A DNA stretch of 33,073 nt from Planctomycetaceae bacterium (GTDB lineage: Bacteria; Planctomycetota; Planctomycetia; Pirellulales; Lacipirellulaceae): assembly GCA_002702655.1 (NCBI GenBank), contig PABB01000002.1:1-33073 (forward strand). Reading direction: 5' to 3'. Positions 1 to 8,241 of this stretch are shown piece after piece; position 1 is the stretch's first letter, and each line of letters begins with the position of its first letter. The translations under genes were made by a program, and so were the position numbers. Under the pieces are notes generated by a model. The model saw nothing but the letters and a program-made list of their open reading frames with translations. It did not search any database and was not told the DNA's origin.

Positions 1-2
1 CC

Positions 3-131
3 GTCGAATATGACCGTCACGGCAGACTGGTTCTCAATCCTGGCGAGACTGGCGGCTGGACCTACGGCCAACCTACCATCGCGATCTTGGACACCCAGGT
101 TTTAAAGGCTGAATTGATTTCCCTAGATTAG
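3..131 (+). CDS. C-terminal end of an unknown protein (cut by window start)
   Basis: One reading frame is open from the first complete codon at position 3 to a TAG at 129-131. It gives 42 residues that read like real protein (VEYDRHGRLVLNPG near the start, then a run of hydrophobic and acidic residues ending in ELISLD). The other two plus frames have early stops. I do not recognise the family. The YDRHGRL stretch loosely resembles a YD-type repeat, but one copy is not enough to assign it. The start lies outside the window. Confidence 0.4.
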   Translation, partial: VEYDRHGRLVLNPGETGGWTYGQPTIAILDTQVLKAELISLD

Positions 132-470
132 GAATAGTTGTCCGCCGGATCGCATTGGCCAATGTCGACGGGTGAAATTCTTGCTGCTACTGGTTCGAAG
201 CGGTTGACGCACTGTCAAACGCCTTCGATGTCTAGTGAATGACGTAGGAGTGATTGAGTCAGTGTAATGCGAGGACGAATGACGGACTCACTTCCGTCAA
301 ACCACCGCTATCAGTGGGGCGAACTGAGAAATGACCGAAATTGTACCAACACCTGTAGATTAGCCCGCCGGTAAATTCGCAGCGGTGTTATCTCGACGGG
401 GGCACCGCCTGCAGTTTGCCGAGCGTAGGAAGTCTTGCATTATGACTCGGTTCTATGGCAATGTTGCGGT
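132..470. other. Gene-free stretch
   Basis: I see no convincing coding frame, RNA gene or strong hairpin here. It separates the end of the first partial gene from the hypothetical gene at 471. Confidence 0.4.
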
Positions 471-959
471 ATGGAGATCTCGCCGCTTGACTCTTTCGAC
501 GTCGACCATCTAGAGCCGACCGCCATCGAGGTCGTACTTCACCTTCCCCGCCTTTCCAGAGAGGATATGCGCGAATCCACGTGGTTGTTTTCTCGCGTGC
601 TCGCAACGGCTAGTTGCTACGCGAGTGTCCAACAGCCAGCGGCATTAGCAGAGATCCTCTGCCGATGCCTGTTGGCTGCGGCCGACGAACTCATTCACCG
701 CCCCGAGAGCTTACTTGGCCATTTTCGTGGGCCCCAGCACGAGCCGTGGTTTCAGCGCCAGTGCGAAATCCTGGCCCCATCGCTCCCCGGAGCCGAAATG
801 AATCGGAACGCAATTTCGAGAATGTTCGACGAGTGGGAAATCGACGATGTCAATCGTCAATTGATCAAATCAGCCGCGATCGTCCTTGCCGTTGGGTCGT
901 TGGTGACGACTGGTCGCCTGCCATTGCAGCAGCAACCTGACAAATGGGCGATGAATTGA
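471..959 (+). CDS. Hypothetical protein, 162 aa
   Basis: The protein starts MEISPLDSF at an ATG. The frame is open slightly further upstream to a TTG at 435, but the ATG is the simpler start. No clear Shine-Dalgarno sequence precedes it. The product is mostly helical in appearance, with a central stretch of alternating Leu/Ala and charged residues and a hydrophobic segment near residues 135-147 (AAIVLAVGSLV). It has no motif I recognise. It lies just outside the partition genes and is transcribed toward them, so it is not in their operon. It could be a plasmid accessory gene. Confidence 0.5.
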   Translation: MEISPLDSFDVDHLEPTAIEVVLHLPRLSREDMRESTWLFSRVLATASCYASVQQPAALAEILCRCLLAAADELIHRPESLLGHFRGPQHEPWFQRQCEILAPSLPGAEMNRNAISRMFDEWEIDDVNRQLIKSAAIVLAVGSLVTTGRLPLQQQPDKWAMN

Positions 960-1042
960 CAGATCGCGGCAATGCTCCTCGGCGGATCACTTCGATTCTG
1001 CAATGCGATCGATCATCAGCAACGTAGAACGCGCTTGGCCCG

Positions 1043-1426
1043 TTAGTCTTGCACGGAGCCACTCCGCACAGCGTAGCGGTCGAGCACATAGATTAGAGCC
1101 TCATCCAGCAGTTCCTGCTGCGTGGCCATCTCAACGCCAGCGAGCTTCCGTTCGTACACGAGCCGACGAAACTGCTCCGCCCTCGAGTGTTTCACCTTGA
1201 ACGTCTTGTTGACCATCGGGTCGGGCGTCTGAGCCTTCGCTTCCCTTTTCTTCGGCTCCATCTTCTTGGGTTTGGAGGTAGTGCCCTTGTTGGGTTGCGT
1301 CCCCTCCTCCTTCGACGCTTGTTGCATTCCATTCTTCGCGGCTTTTTCCTCATTCCGCTTCATCCGCTCTAGGGCGTTGTCAATATCCGCCACGCCCGCG
1401 GAGAAGTCGATTGCTGCTTTACCCAT
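1043..1426 (-). CDS. Small ParA partner, putative ribbon-helix-helix centromere-binding protein
   Basis: This is the second gene of a two-gene partition operon. Its ATG overlaps the end of the ParA gene by 8 bp, and an AGGAG sits about 7 nt upstream (the frame also has a TTG two codons earlier). Of 127 residues, about 25-70 are rich in Lys, Glu, Gln and Pro and look disordered. The last 55 fit a ribbon-helix-helix fold: a short strand (NKTFKVK, 73-79), a helix (81-93) and a second helix (102-117, ATQQELLDEALIYVL). Partners of short ParA proteins, such as ParG beside ParF, have this design: a flexible N-terminal tail that acts on the ATPase and an RHH that binds the centromere and operator. 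Sequence identity with a known family was not tested, so the role is inferred from position and architecture. Confidence 0.7.
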   Translation of the reverse strand: MGKAAIDFSAGVADIDNALERMKRNEEKAAKNGMQQASKEEGTQPNKGTTSKPKKMEPKKREAKAQTPDPMVNKTFKVKHSRAEQFRRLVYERKLAGVEMATQQELLDEALIYVLDRYAVRSGSVQD

Positions 1427-2069
1427 TGGCAACTCCTTTTGCCGATTTCAGGTGCGGCATCACCAGCTCGTCGAGCAGCGCACGGATATCGTCCGCCTCC
1501 CCCGCCGTATTGAGCTTGGCATCCCGCATGACCGAGATGTTCCGTTGATACTTCTTGAGACTGCGAATCTGCGTATCGGCGATGGGGATGTCGAGCGGAG
1601 CGAGGTCTTTCCTCAACTGCGTCGCAGCCAAGTCCCCTGCACTCGTCTGCGTGAACACCAAGTAAGCCAGCGGCGCCCCTCCGGTCCGCAGCTGCAGCGT
1701 CCGCACCAAAGTAAGGACCGTTTTGGTTTGGATGAGATCCTGCTCGGCCGTTTGCATGGGAATGATGAGCACGTCCGATAGCAGGCACACTGCAGTGAGC
1801 TGTTCCGAGTCGTTTCCGGGTGTATCGATCACGATGTTATACCCTTTTGCCTTGAGTTCTCGCGTCGAGTCCTGGATCTCTTCGAGTTTGTGAGCCGCGA
1901 CGGCGACCAGCTGCGGGTCGAAACGCAACAATCGTTTCGCTGTCGGAAAATCCGGCTCGGCATCAATGAGCGCCGTCGGATAATTCGTGTCGTTGAGTTC
2001 CACGACGAAGTTCGCCGCGAGCATCGATTTCGACACGCCCCCCTTTGTGTTTCCCAGTCCGATTATCAT
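1419..2069 (-). CDS. parA: ParA-family partition ATPase
   Basis: This 216-aa P-loop ATPase would segregate plasmid copies by cycling on the nucleoid. The deviant Walker A is at residues 9-15 (KGGVSKS), with the signature Lys9 and catalytic Lys14. The A' motif is at 33-41 (ALIDAEPD). Walker B is at 78-84 (NIVIDTP, Asp82). There is no N-terminal HTH domain, so it is a short ParA (type Ib, ParF/MinD-like), which fits the small RHH-like partner encoded just downstream with an 8-bp overlap. The gene diverges from the replication gene across the iteron region. A dyad about 50 bp upstream of the start is a candidate operator or centromere. The ATG start leaves the Walker A at its usual distance from the N-terminus. 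Confidence 0.92.
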   Translation of the reverse strand: MIIGLGNTKGGVSKSMLAANFVVELNDTNYPTALIDAEPDFPTAKRLLRFDPQLVAVAAHKLEEIQDSTRELKAKGYNIVIDTPGNDSEQLTAVCLLSDVLIIPMQTAEQDLIQTKTVLTLVRTLQLRTGGAPLAYLVFTQTSAGDLAATQLRKDLAPLDIPIADTQIRSLKKYQRNISVMRDAKLNTAGEADDIRALLDELVMPHLKSAKGVANG

Positions 2070-2121
2070 CTTGCTGGCACGCTAACCTGAATTCCCGCCA
2101 TCACGCAAGCAGGTTTTTTCA

Positions 2122-2149
2122 CTGGCTGGCGTACCGGTACACCAGCCAG
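2122..2149. repeat. 28-bp dyad upstream of parA; candidate centromere or operator
   Basis: Arms CTGGCTGG (2122-2129) and CCAGCCAG (2142-2149) flank the perfect palindrome GTACCGGTAC (2131-2140). Only the pair 2130/2141 breaks the symmetry. It lies about 53 bp upstream of the parA start. In ParFG-like systems the RHH partner binds repeats in this position both for segregation and autorepression. It is not terminator-like, because no T run follows on either strand in the right orientation. Confidence 0.5.
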
Positions 2150-2605
2150 ACGAACAGCCGTCTGCCCGGCGAGCTGGCCCGCAGGTACGCTGCACGAAAA
2201 AAGCTGCAAGACGCCAAGTGAGCGGTTGCGCTCGGAGCCGCTCCGTCGAGAAGGCGTCTCCCTGGTCGCTCACGATGAGATCTTGCCTTGACCTAGGGAT
2301 GAGGGTGTCTGAAAAGATCGGCTCGCTGAGGGCAAATCTCGGCTTCGCTGCAACTCGCGGATTTCGGGTTGTGAAACACCGGCTGGCCTGCGAATTCGCC
2401 CGGGATGCTTCCGCAGCAGTCACGCAGTCGAACTGCGGTTCGCCTGTGGACCCGAATCGGTGAGTCCACTGCTCGGAAGCGAGGTCGCCGGAGCGTGGCG
2501 TTGAAATACTATCTTGCCACTGGAGGGCAAGGGCTGCTTTAATCGCCTTGAAGCAAGGCCCGCCGCAGGAGCCTGGCAGTTCACACGGCGGGCGACGCGC
2601 AGGCA
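2150..2605. other. Gene-free stretch between partition and origin
   Basis: I find no convincing gene. Frames are open on both strands but the translations are low-complexity and rich in Arg, Ser and Cys, as expected for shadows in GC-rich DNA. The stretch may hold part of the partition site. Confidence 0.35.
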
Positions 2606-2640
2606 CAAAAAAACCGAGCTGGCAGGCTCGGTTCTTTTTG
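2606..2640. terminator. Bidirectional intrinsic terminator
   Basis: Stem AACCGAGC (2612-2619) pairs with GCTCGGTT (2626-2633) around a 6-nt loop. An A tract precedes it and CTTTTT follows it, so it can terminate in both directions. It insulates the parA side from the iteron and rep side. Confidence 0.75.
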
Positions 2641-2849
2641 TCGCGGCCATCTCGGCTGATTTTGGCAGAAGGCGAGAGATTGGTCAGCGACGGGCTCGTT
2701 AACAGTGTGACGCCTCTGACTGTAGCCCTCCCTGATTGATCTCGTCAACAACCTTTCTGACTCGACCGGTCCGCCCGATGAGTTTGCCGGGTTTCCCGCA
2801 CGTTCTGCTTCACGAGGCGTCACGCGAGCGAGGGGACTGACTCGCGAGG
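2641..2849. other. Origin-proximal non-coding DNA
   Basis: No gene is seen between the terminator and the first iteron. I found no clear DnaA box or strongly AT-rich melting region by eye. Confidence 0.3.
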
Positions 2850-2956
2850 TACCGTGAACAGGCCCTTGGTTCTACCGTGAACAGACCCACGGTCGTACCG
2901 TGCACAGGCCCATGACGTACCGTGCACAGCCCCACGCTCTACCGTGAACAGACCCA
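2850..2956 (+). repeat. oriV: Five iterons, candidate plasmid replication origin
   Basis: Five direct copies of TACCGTG(A/C)ACAG(G/A/C)CCC begin at 2850, 2873, 2896, 2918 and 2940, a spacing of 23, 23, 22 and 22 bp. Two helical turns per repeat places all copies on the same DNA face, as in iteron-controlled plasmids. The array ends about 125 bp before the replication initiator start. The Rep protein probably binds here to start replication and to limit its own expression. Copies 1, 2 and 5 have GTGAACAG and copies 3 and 4 have GTGCACAG. Confidence 0.88.
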
Positions 2957-3004
2957 CGGTTGCAGGTCCCAATGCCCCGAGATGACTCGGCATTTGAGGG
3001 CCGT

Positions 3005-3020
3005 ACTTAAGAGACTTAAG
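3005..3020 (+). promoter_or_regulatory. Tandem ACTTAAG repeat in the rep leader
   Basis: ACTTAAG occurs twice (3005-3011 and 3014-3020), 9 bp apart, between the iterons and the rep start. Each copy contains the palindrome CTTAAG. A role as a rep operator half-site pair is possible, but nothing else supports it. Confidence 0.25.
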
Positions 3021-3078
3021 AAGGACGATCTACTACTGCGTGCAGGCAGGATGCAGCAGCAGTCGTTTGACAAGGAGG

Positions 3079-4581
3079 ATGATGGGAAGGAAGCCAAGCA
3101 CTGAGGAGGAACGAGCGTTTCTTGCATACCTGCGCTCCGGTCGGGACGAGATGAACCTGCTGGAGCATTCGATTTCGTCGGCCAACAAGAACGTCGACCG
3201 TACGACGCGGAGTCTGGGGTTTTCGCAAGATGCCCGCGACCCGGAAACGGGCGAGCCGGTCAGGCGCACATGGACCGTGACATTCTCGGCCGCCTACGGT
3301 CGACCGGTGCCCAAGGACGATGACGTGTTCGTCGCCCTGATGAAGGTGTCGCAAGCCCAGGGCCTCATGGACAAGCCGGCAAGTGGCGGCGTCGGCGCCC
3401 CGCAAGCGTACTTCACGAGCCGCCAACTGATCAGAATCCTGGGGTGGGGCGACAATGGCCGCAGCTACCGCGCGATTGACGACGCGCTGAACCGGCTGTG
3501 CGGGGTGCGCATTGACGCGACCAACTACTTTTACGACAACGCCAGCAAGCTCTGGGTCGACCGCAAGTTCGGCATCATCGAGGATGCGTATCTCTACGAG
3601 CGGGCGAAGTACGACCGTGCAAAACGACGGGCCGTGGCGGCAGGCGAGGCGCATCCGCAGAGTTGGATTCGCTGGTCCGACGTGATGTACGAGAGTTTTC
3701 AGGCGGGCTACGTGAGAAAGCTCGACATCGAGTTTTACCGGTCGCTCACCAATCCGATCGCTCGCAAGTTGTTTCGGTATTTGGGCAAGCAGTTCTGGGA
3801 GAAGTCGGCGCGCACCAAACACGAGATCGACTTGGTCGAGCTGTGCGTCGAAAAACTCGGCTACAAACAAGGCACGGCGATTCCGGAACTCCAGCGCCGG
3901 GTCGCTCCCGCGATTGCCGAGCTGGAAGCGAGCGGGGTCTTTGGACTGCGGCACCAGTTCGACAGACGCTACGGCACGTGCCGCGTCGTGTTTCATCGCC
4001 AGCGCACGAAACCCAAGCAGCAGGACAAGCCTGCCAAGGGAATGGTCAAAACGCTTGTCGAGCTTGGCGTAAGACGCCAGGACGCCGAGGCGGCGGTCGC
4101 CAAGCATGCCCCGGGGCGTATCGTCGAGGACATCGAGGACTCGGCGTTTCGCGAACAGCGGGGCATGCTGAAAAAGTCGCGGGCCGGTTTCCTGGCCGCC
4201 ATGCTGAGATCGGACGATCCGTTTCCGCGGCCGGTCGGATTCGTGTCGAGCAGCGACCGGACTCGCCAAAAGCAGCTGGCTGCCGCAAAGCAGCAGGCGA
4301 CCCAGCGGGCGGCGGTCGAACAGGCGAGCAAGAAAGCGGAACGCACCGCAGCACGAGACGATGCGTTCCTTCAGTTTCTGGAATCACTAGGCGGCGAGGC
4401 GGAACGGGAAGCGTTCGCCGATCAAGCGTTGGCGGCAGCGAAGCCGCTCTATCGGCAGCAGTACCGCCAGCGACTTGCCGCGGGAGACAAACGTGCCGCC
4501 GAGCAGTTTCGTCGCTTCGCGATGATGCAGCTCTGGCAACGGACCGTGAAGTCCTCGCGGCAACCCGCCCTCGCTTCGTGA
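3079..4581 (+). CDS. Plasmid replication initiator, RPA family
   Basis: This 500-aa protein resembles the 'replication initiator protein A' family (RPA, PF10134). Its recognisable core covers roughly residues 60-310: TWTVTFSAAYG with PKDDDVFVALM, then LIRILGWGDNGRSYRAIDDALNRL, then a strand-rich block around LWVDRKFGIIEDAYLYER. The C-terminal third (about 360-500) is Lys/Ala/Gln-rich and helical, and carries no motif I recognise. AAGGAGG ends right before two consecutive ATGs (3079 and 3082). The second has better spacing, and the frame also opens upstream to a GTG at 3040. Five iterons lie just upstream, so the protein likely binds them in cis. It diverges from the parA operon, giving a compact replication and stability module. 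Confidence 0.85.
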   Translation: MMGRKPSTEEERAFLAYLRSGRDEMNLLEHSISSANKNVDRTTRSLGFSQDARDPETGEPVRRTWTVTFSAAYGRPVPKDDDVFVALMKVSQAQGLMDKPASGGVGAPQAYFTSRQLIRILGWGDNGRSYRAIDDALNRLCGVRIDATNYFYDNASKLWVDRKFGIIEDAYLYERAKYDRAKRRAVAAGEAHPQSWIRWSDVMYESFQAGYVRKLDIEFYRSLTNPIARKLFRYLGKQFWEKSARTKHEIDLVELCVEKLGYKQGTAIPELQRRVAPAIAELEASGVFGLRHQFDRRYGTCRVVFHRQRTKPKQQDKPAKGMVKTLVELGVRRQDAEAAVAKHAPGRIVEDIEDSAFREQRGMLKKSRAGFLAAMLRSDDPFPRPVGFVSSSDRTRQKQLAAAKQQATQRAAVEQASKKAERTAARDDAFLQFLESLGGEAEREAFADQALAAAKPLYRQQYRQRLAAGDKRAAEQFRRFAMMQLWQRTVKSSRQPALAS

Positions 4582-4964
4582 TGGGAAAGCGTCCTTCGTC
4601 GGCATCATCGTCGGCCCTCGCCCCGCGACGGCCGACAGGCCCCCGGGGTCGACGAGGATGACGAGGGAGGACGCTGAGCCGTGAAGAAATCCTGAATTCC
4701 TCGCGCCGCGTCAGACGCTGTCTCTGGGTCGCCCCGCCGCATCCTTTGTTGGCGGATTCCGAAGGCCCCTCGCTGCTTGCAGAGTCATGCGAATCTGGAT
4801 CGGGCGTCAGACCCAGGACCTACGAATTGTCTCGGTGGCATTGTTCCGGGCATCGAGTTCGACCCGCAGCGTCGCCGCAGCGAGATGGGCGAATCGGTCC
4901 GCTCCGCACTGCGTGACGCGGCTGTTCGCGCGGACGAGCCATCGAGCGAGCGGAGCGACGCAGG
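4582..4964. other. Gene-free stretch downstream of rep
   Basis: No convincing gene or strong terminator hairpin is seen. Open frames here are GC-skew shadows rich in Arg, Ser and Pro. Confidence 0.35.
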
Positions 4965-5666
4965 CTAGGCTTCAGGCCCGTTGGCGGAATCGTGATGACT
5001 GCGAATCGCCGCAACCGTCGCGGCCGCCGCCACGGCGTCAAAATGGTCTTCAAACGAAACGACCTTGCCGCGTTGGAAAGTGAACACAAATGTGAGCGGC
5101 GTTTTCGGGCATCGCCAAGCAGCTTCCTGCGTTGACTTGTGGGAAGCGTGCTCTTCCACGAGTGCCACCACGAGATTGTCCTCGGCGACAAGCCGCATGG
5201 TCTTGGCGATGTGCAGCTTGTCGTGACGCTCCATCACGGCAAAGTATTTGCCCCAGAACTCGTCGAATCCGTCGATGGTGTCGTGAATCCCTGCAAACGG
5301 AAACAGTTCCGGGTCGCCAGGAGCGACAACGCGAAGATTGTCGGCCAGAAACTGTTGGCAGTGGGCAACGCACTGCCGTTCGTACTGGGCGAAGCTCTCG
5401 ATGATGTGCCTGACGACGGCCTTGGGGCAATAAGCCAAGTCCTCGGGGAAGACCGGGTGCTGAGCCGTTGACAGAGCGTCGGCCAGCACTTCCAGCGTGT
5501 CGGGACTCACGGTACCGCTCGCTTCCGCTTTGGCGACAAGCCGCGTCGTAAAGCCTGCGAGTGATGCAAGCTCAGGCTGAGTCCAGCCGCGGCGAGCTCG
5601 ATGTCGCCGCAAAGCTTCCCCATTGCACTGAACCGAGCGGCCTGCGGGTCGTTGCTGCCACGTCAT
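4965..5666 (-). CDS. XRE-type HTH regulator fused to an NTF2/SnoaL-like domain (copy 1)
   Basis: Residues 15-66 form an XRE/Cro-type helix-turn-helix (ALRRHRARRGWTQPELASLAG, then a recognition helix with TRLVAKAEASG). Residues about 88-225 look like an NTF2-like (SnoaL/ketosteroid isomerase) fold. It has an early helix (ESFAQYERQC), the strand-rich FPFAGIHDTIDGFDEFW typical of this fold, and the end FQRGKVVSFEDHFDA. Such C-terminal domains bind a small ligand or dimerise; no catalytic residue can be assigned. A close paralog lies 66 bp upstream on the same strand, so the pair looks like a tandem duplication and may be co-transcribed. It is probably a ligand-responsive transcription factor; the ligand is unknown. 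Confidence 0.78.
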   Translation of the reverse strand: MTWQQRPAGRSVQCNGEALRRHRARRGWTQPELASLAGFTTRLVAKAEASGTVSPDTLEVLADALSTAQHPVFPEDLAYCPKAVVRHIIESFAQYERQCVAHCQQFLADNLRVVAPGDPELFPFAGIHDTIDGFDEFWGKYFAVMERHDKLHIAKTMRLVAEDNLVVALVEEHASHKSTQEAAWRCPKTPLTFVFTFQRGKVVSFEDHFDAVAAAATVAAIRSHHDSANGPEA

Positions 5667-5732
5667 TGACCAATTCCTGAAGAGGGGTTGCGAGTTGGAC
5701 GGATCGGAACGTGATCGGTCGTCGCCGAACGT

Positions 5733-6404
5733 CTATCCATGTCGCCTGCGGTGTTCAGCCACTTTGGCCGCAGCCGTGGCGGCGTCAAAGTGGTCCTCGA
5801 AGGATGCCAGTCGTCCGCGGTGAAACTCGAATACGAACGCTATGGGGCACCCCGCATCGGTGTCCTGCCAGCCCTTGTAGGTCGCCCCTTCATGAGCCAG
5901 CGCGACGACAAGGTTGTCTTCTGCCACGAGCCGAAGCGTGCGAACGATTTGGAGTTTGTCAAACCGCTGCATGACCGCAAAATACTGCCGCCAGAAGTCG
6001 TCAAAGCCATCGATGGTGTCGCGGACGCCTGCAAAGGGAAAGACGGCGGGATCGCCCGGGGCGGTGACGCGAATGTCCGGTGCGAGTAGTTGGTGACAGC
6101 GGGCTGCGCACTGGCGTTCATGCTTGGCAAAGCTCTCGACAATGTGTCTCGCAGCGGCTTTCGGCCAGAACGCCAGGTCCTCGGGAAACACCGGGTGCTG
6201 GGCGGTCGAAAGCGTTTCGGCGAGGACTTCCAAGGTGCTCGGGCTGAGGGCGCCGCCAGCTTCAGCCTTGGCAATCAGTCGGGTGGTGAAGCCTGCGAGC
6301 GAGGCGAGTTCCGGTTGGGTCCAGTGACGCCGAGTTCGAAGCCGTCGCAACGCATCGCCATTGCATCGTACGGACCGCCCGTGGGGTTGCTGTAGCCATT
6401 CCAT
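5733..6404 (-). CDS. XRE-type HTH regulator fused to an NTF2/SnoaL-like domain (copy 2)
   Basis: The 223-aa protein is collinear with its neighbour and clearly paralogous. It has the same HTH (NGDALRRLRTRRHWTQPELAS) and linker (SPSTLEVLAETLSTAQHPVFP), and the same NTF2-like core (FPFAGVRDTIDGFDDFW) and ending (FHRGRLASFEDHFDAA). The HTH half is better conserved between the copies than parts of the C-terminal half. That is compatible with similar operators and different ligands, although I did not compute identities. AGGA lies upstream of the ATG. A third, broken copy of the HTH half occurs near 16.1 kb. Confidence 0.78.
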   Translation of the reverse strand: MEWLQQPHGRSVRCNGDALRRLRTRRHWTQPELASLAGFTTRLIAKAEAGGALSPSTLEVLAETLSTAQHPVFPEDLAFWPKAAARHIVESFAKHERQCAARCHQLLAPDIRVTAPGDPAVFPFAGVRDTIDGFDDFWRQYFAVMQRFDKLQIVRTLRLVAEDNLVVALAHEGATYKGWQDTDAGCPIAFVFEFHRGRLASFEDHFDAATAAAKVAEHRRRHG

Positions 6405-6431
6405 GCGCCGTGTCCTGCTGCGTGAAGAGCG

Positions 6432-7427
6432 TTAGGGTTCAAGTCCTGCAATGGTCGACATCGCCCGATAGACTGCCGAGTCGGTTGTCTCCGCGAGATA
6501 CCGTGCCGAGGCGTCAAGCAGCAGAAACTGACAGCCGCCAGGATGACTGCTGCGAAAGTTGCTTGTCGAATGCGGGCCGCCTTCATCGCTGCTTCGACAA
6601 TCCGCAAGGGATGCGACGGCGATGGCAGAGTCGGTCACGGGCGACTTGTTCATCGGCTGATTGGTTGTTGCATACATGCCGGCTACCACAAAGTGCTGCT
6701 GCACAAGCACGTCGTAGCCAGGCTCCCCGCTAATCCAGACTTGGGCGGCGAGCGAGTCGGGAATCGGTTCCGTGCAATTGGGGCCGTGACAGAGAGAGTC
6801 AGCGGTGTCAGCCTCGCCCATGGCGATGGTGCGACTCGTGCCGTCACGGACGTGACGGAAGGCGATCTGGCGGTTGAGTTCAAACGGCCCAAGCCTTGAG
6901 TCGGGGACCTCGCCAGAAAGGCACCACGCATCGCTCGCTCCCTTCGAGTACACGTAGTGCGTCAATCCGTAAGTGTCGCCGCTTGCGACGTTCATGCCGC
7001 CAAGTCCAAGCAGCGGAAACGCGGCAGTACGTTCGCTCGGGGAAGACGGGCAATAGAACACCTCGGGGGTTGCTGCGGCAATCGCCGGAGTTTGGTCGCG
7101 CCATGACCTCGAGCAGTCGTAGGCGCTTTCGAGATTGAGGTGCTCCAGAAACGGCATCAAGAGGACGTGGTTGCTCGGCTCGAAGACGAGTCCAGCAGGG
7201 CCGGGCTGGGCGGTCGGCGAAGCGGGAAGCGACCTGGCGGCGTCATGGAAATTCACGAGGGCGACGCCAAACTGGCGGAGGTTGTTACTGCATTGCGAAC
7301 GGCGAGCCGCTTCCCTGGCCGCCTGGACGGCTGGCAGCAGCAACGCCACCAGCACGCCGATGATGGCGATGACGACCAACAGCTCAATGAGCGTAAAGGC
7401 AGTGCGAGTACGAGTTAAGTGCGACAC
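6432..7427 (-). CDS. DUF1559 prepilin-like surface protein
   Basis: Residues 10-36 are a type IV prepilin/pseudopilin N-terminus: a basic leader, [20 protein letters not shown], then a long hydrophobic helix. [20 protein letters not shown] follows, the hallmark of the planctomycete DUF1559 (SBP_bac_10) family. The C-terminal HPGG...FLLLDAS is the family's usual closing motif, here with Ala-Ser in place of Gly-Ser. At 331 aa it is of normal length. It would be processed by a prepilin peptidase and exported by the type II/IV pilus machinery; the function of the family is unknown. The start is a GTG (complement of 7425-7427) without a clear ribosome site, and no in-frame ATG precedes the prepilin motif. 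Confidence 0.9.
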   Translation of the reverse strand: MSHLTRTRTAFTLIELLVVIAIIGVLVALLLPAVQAAREAARRSQCSNNLRQFGVALVNFHDAARSLPASPTAQPGPAGLVFEPSNHVLLMPFLEHLNLESAYDCSRSWRDQTPAIAAATPEVFYCPSSPSERTAAFPLLGLGGMNVASGDTYGLTHYVYSKGASDAWCLSGEVPDSRLGPFELNRQIAFRHVRDGTSRTIAMGEADTADSLCHGPNCTEPIPDSLAAQVWISGEPGYDVLVQQHFVVAGMYATTNQPMNKSPVTDSAIAVASLADCRSSDEGGPHSTSNFRSSHPGGCQFLLLDASARYLAETTDSAVYRAMSTIAGLEP

Positions 7428-7601
7428 GGGAGGCAGGAAGAGCGGGGCGAGACAGTCAAAGCCAAGTGGCAGAAACCCCTACTTTAGCAGGGGTGAACGG
7501 AAGATGCACGCTCCCGCATCTCGCCGATTGGCAGTGCGTTCATGCTCCGTTCATTGTCGGTACATCTTGCGTTCGAGGCGACGATCCAGGGGAGGTTAAT
7601 G

Positions 7602-7823
7602 GCGGCGGGGCCTGCGGGTGCTTATACGGCTCGGACAGGACTCGACAATTGGTCCGTAACCGTGAATACGGAGGCCGTGCCTGAACTAGCTTCTGGACTT
7701 TTGATTGTCGCGGGTCTTGCGACGTTCGGTTGCTGCCGTCGCCGGAGTAGGAATCGCAGCGGCGGCGGCTTGTGCCGACTCGCGGCAAAAGGTCTAGCGG
7801 GAGTGAAGCGGGCTAGAGCGTAG
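7602..7823 (+). pseudogene. PEP-CTERM protein remnant (C-terminal end only)
   Basis: The frame encodes TGLDNWSVTVNTEAVPELAS, then a hydrophobic helix (GLLIVAGLATFGCC) and a basic tail (RRRSRNR). This is the layout of a PEP-CTERM sorting signal: VPEP-like motif, membrane segment, arginines. Here the motif reads VPEL rather than VPEP. TGLDNW..TV is a common ending of PEP-CTERM ectodomains. No signal peptide or ectodomain precedes it in frame. It is therefore probably the tail of a gene whose front has been lost. A very similar TGLDNWQVTV ending sits inside the giant protein near 24.0 kb. Confidence 0.55.
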
Positions 7824-7842
7824 ACCTTCGGGCTGCGTAACG

Positions 7843-8118
7843 TTACGCGGCCTCTTCTCGTTTCGCCTGGTAGTCGGCCTGCATCTGCTGGTAGGCCGCC
7901 GTTTCGAGTTCTTGCAGCACCGCAATGACCTTGGGAATGTCATCGAGCGGCACGTGCAGCACTTCGTTTTTCCACTGGTCGCGGTCGTCTTTGTACGACC
8001 GGGTGACCGAGGAGACGTAAAACGGCTTGCCGTTGCCGTCGTGGTTTTGCCAGAGCGCCCCCTGGATATTTCGCCGCCGGGTCGCCTCGCAAAACGGACG
8101 CTTCTTCTGTTGGGCCAT
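7843..8118 (-). CDS. Small conserved-type protein, paralog of the 11048-11350 product
   Basis: This 91-aa protein has a strand-rich core (RRNIQGALWQNHDGNGKPFYV, then TRSYKDDRDQWKNE) and a C-terminal helix (IPKVIAVLQELETAAYQQM). The order 'strand, N/G turn, YxV, R-YK, then a helix containing ELxxA' also occurs in the product at 11048-11350, so the two look like distant paralogs. Short proteins of this shape are common next to planctomycete plasmid genes, and a single-strand nucleic-acid-binding fold is possible, but I cannot show it. GAGG lies 6 nt before the ATG. It is the last protein gene before the ribozyme region and points away from it. Confidence 0.7.
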   Translation of the reverse strand: MAQQKKRPFCEATRRRNIQGALWQNHDGNGKPFYVSSVTRSYKDDRDQWKNEVLHVPLDDIPKVIAVLQELETAAYQQMQADYQAKREEAA

Positions 8119-8202
8119 GAGAACCTCGCTTTCTTGGGTTGAAACCGTAGCTCCCGCCCGCTCACTCCGCTAGCCAAGTGCGATAGTCTCACGGCCGCGG
8201 AG

Positions 8203-8241
8203 GCTAAGCAAAAAAACTTCGCGCCGGGACGTTTGCTTAGC
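8203..8241. repeat. 10-bp inverted repeat at the edge of the structured region
   Basis: GCTAAGCAAA (8203-8212) and TTTGCTTAGC (8232-8241) are perfect complements around 19 nt. It marks the upstream edge of the hairpin-rich region. It could be a terminator for either side, an operator, or a boundary of a mobile unit. The A/T run lies inside the arms, so a simple terminator is not obvious. Confidence 0.5.

Noticed and set aside
3016-4269. 417-codon minus-strand open frame
   Set aside because: Antisense to the replication initiator, which has a recognisable family and ribosome site.
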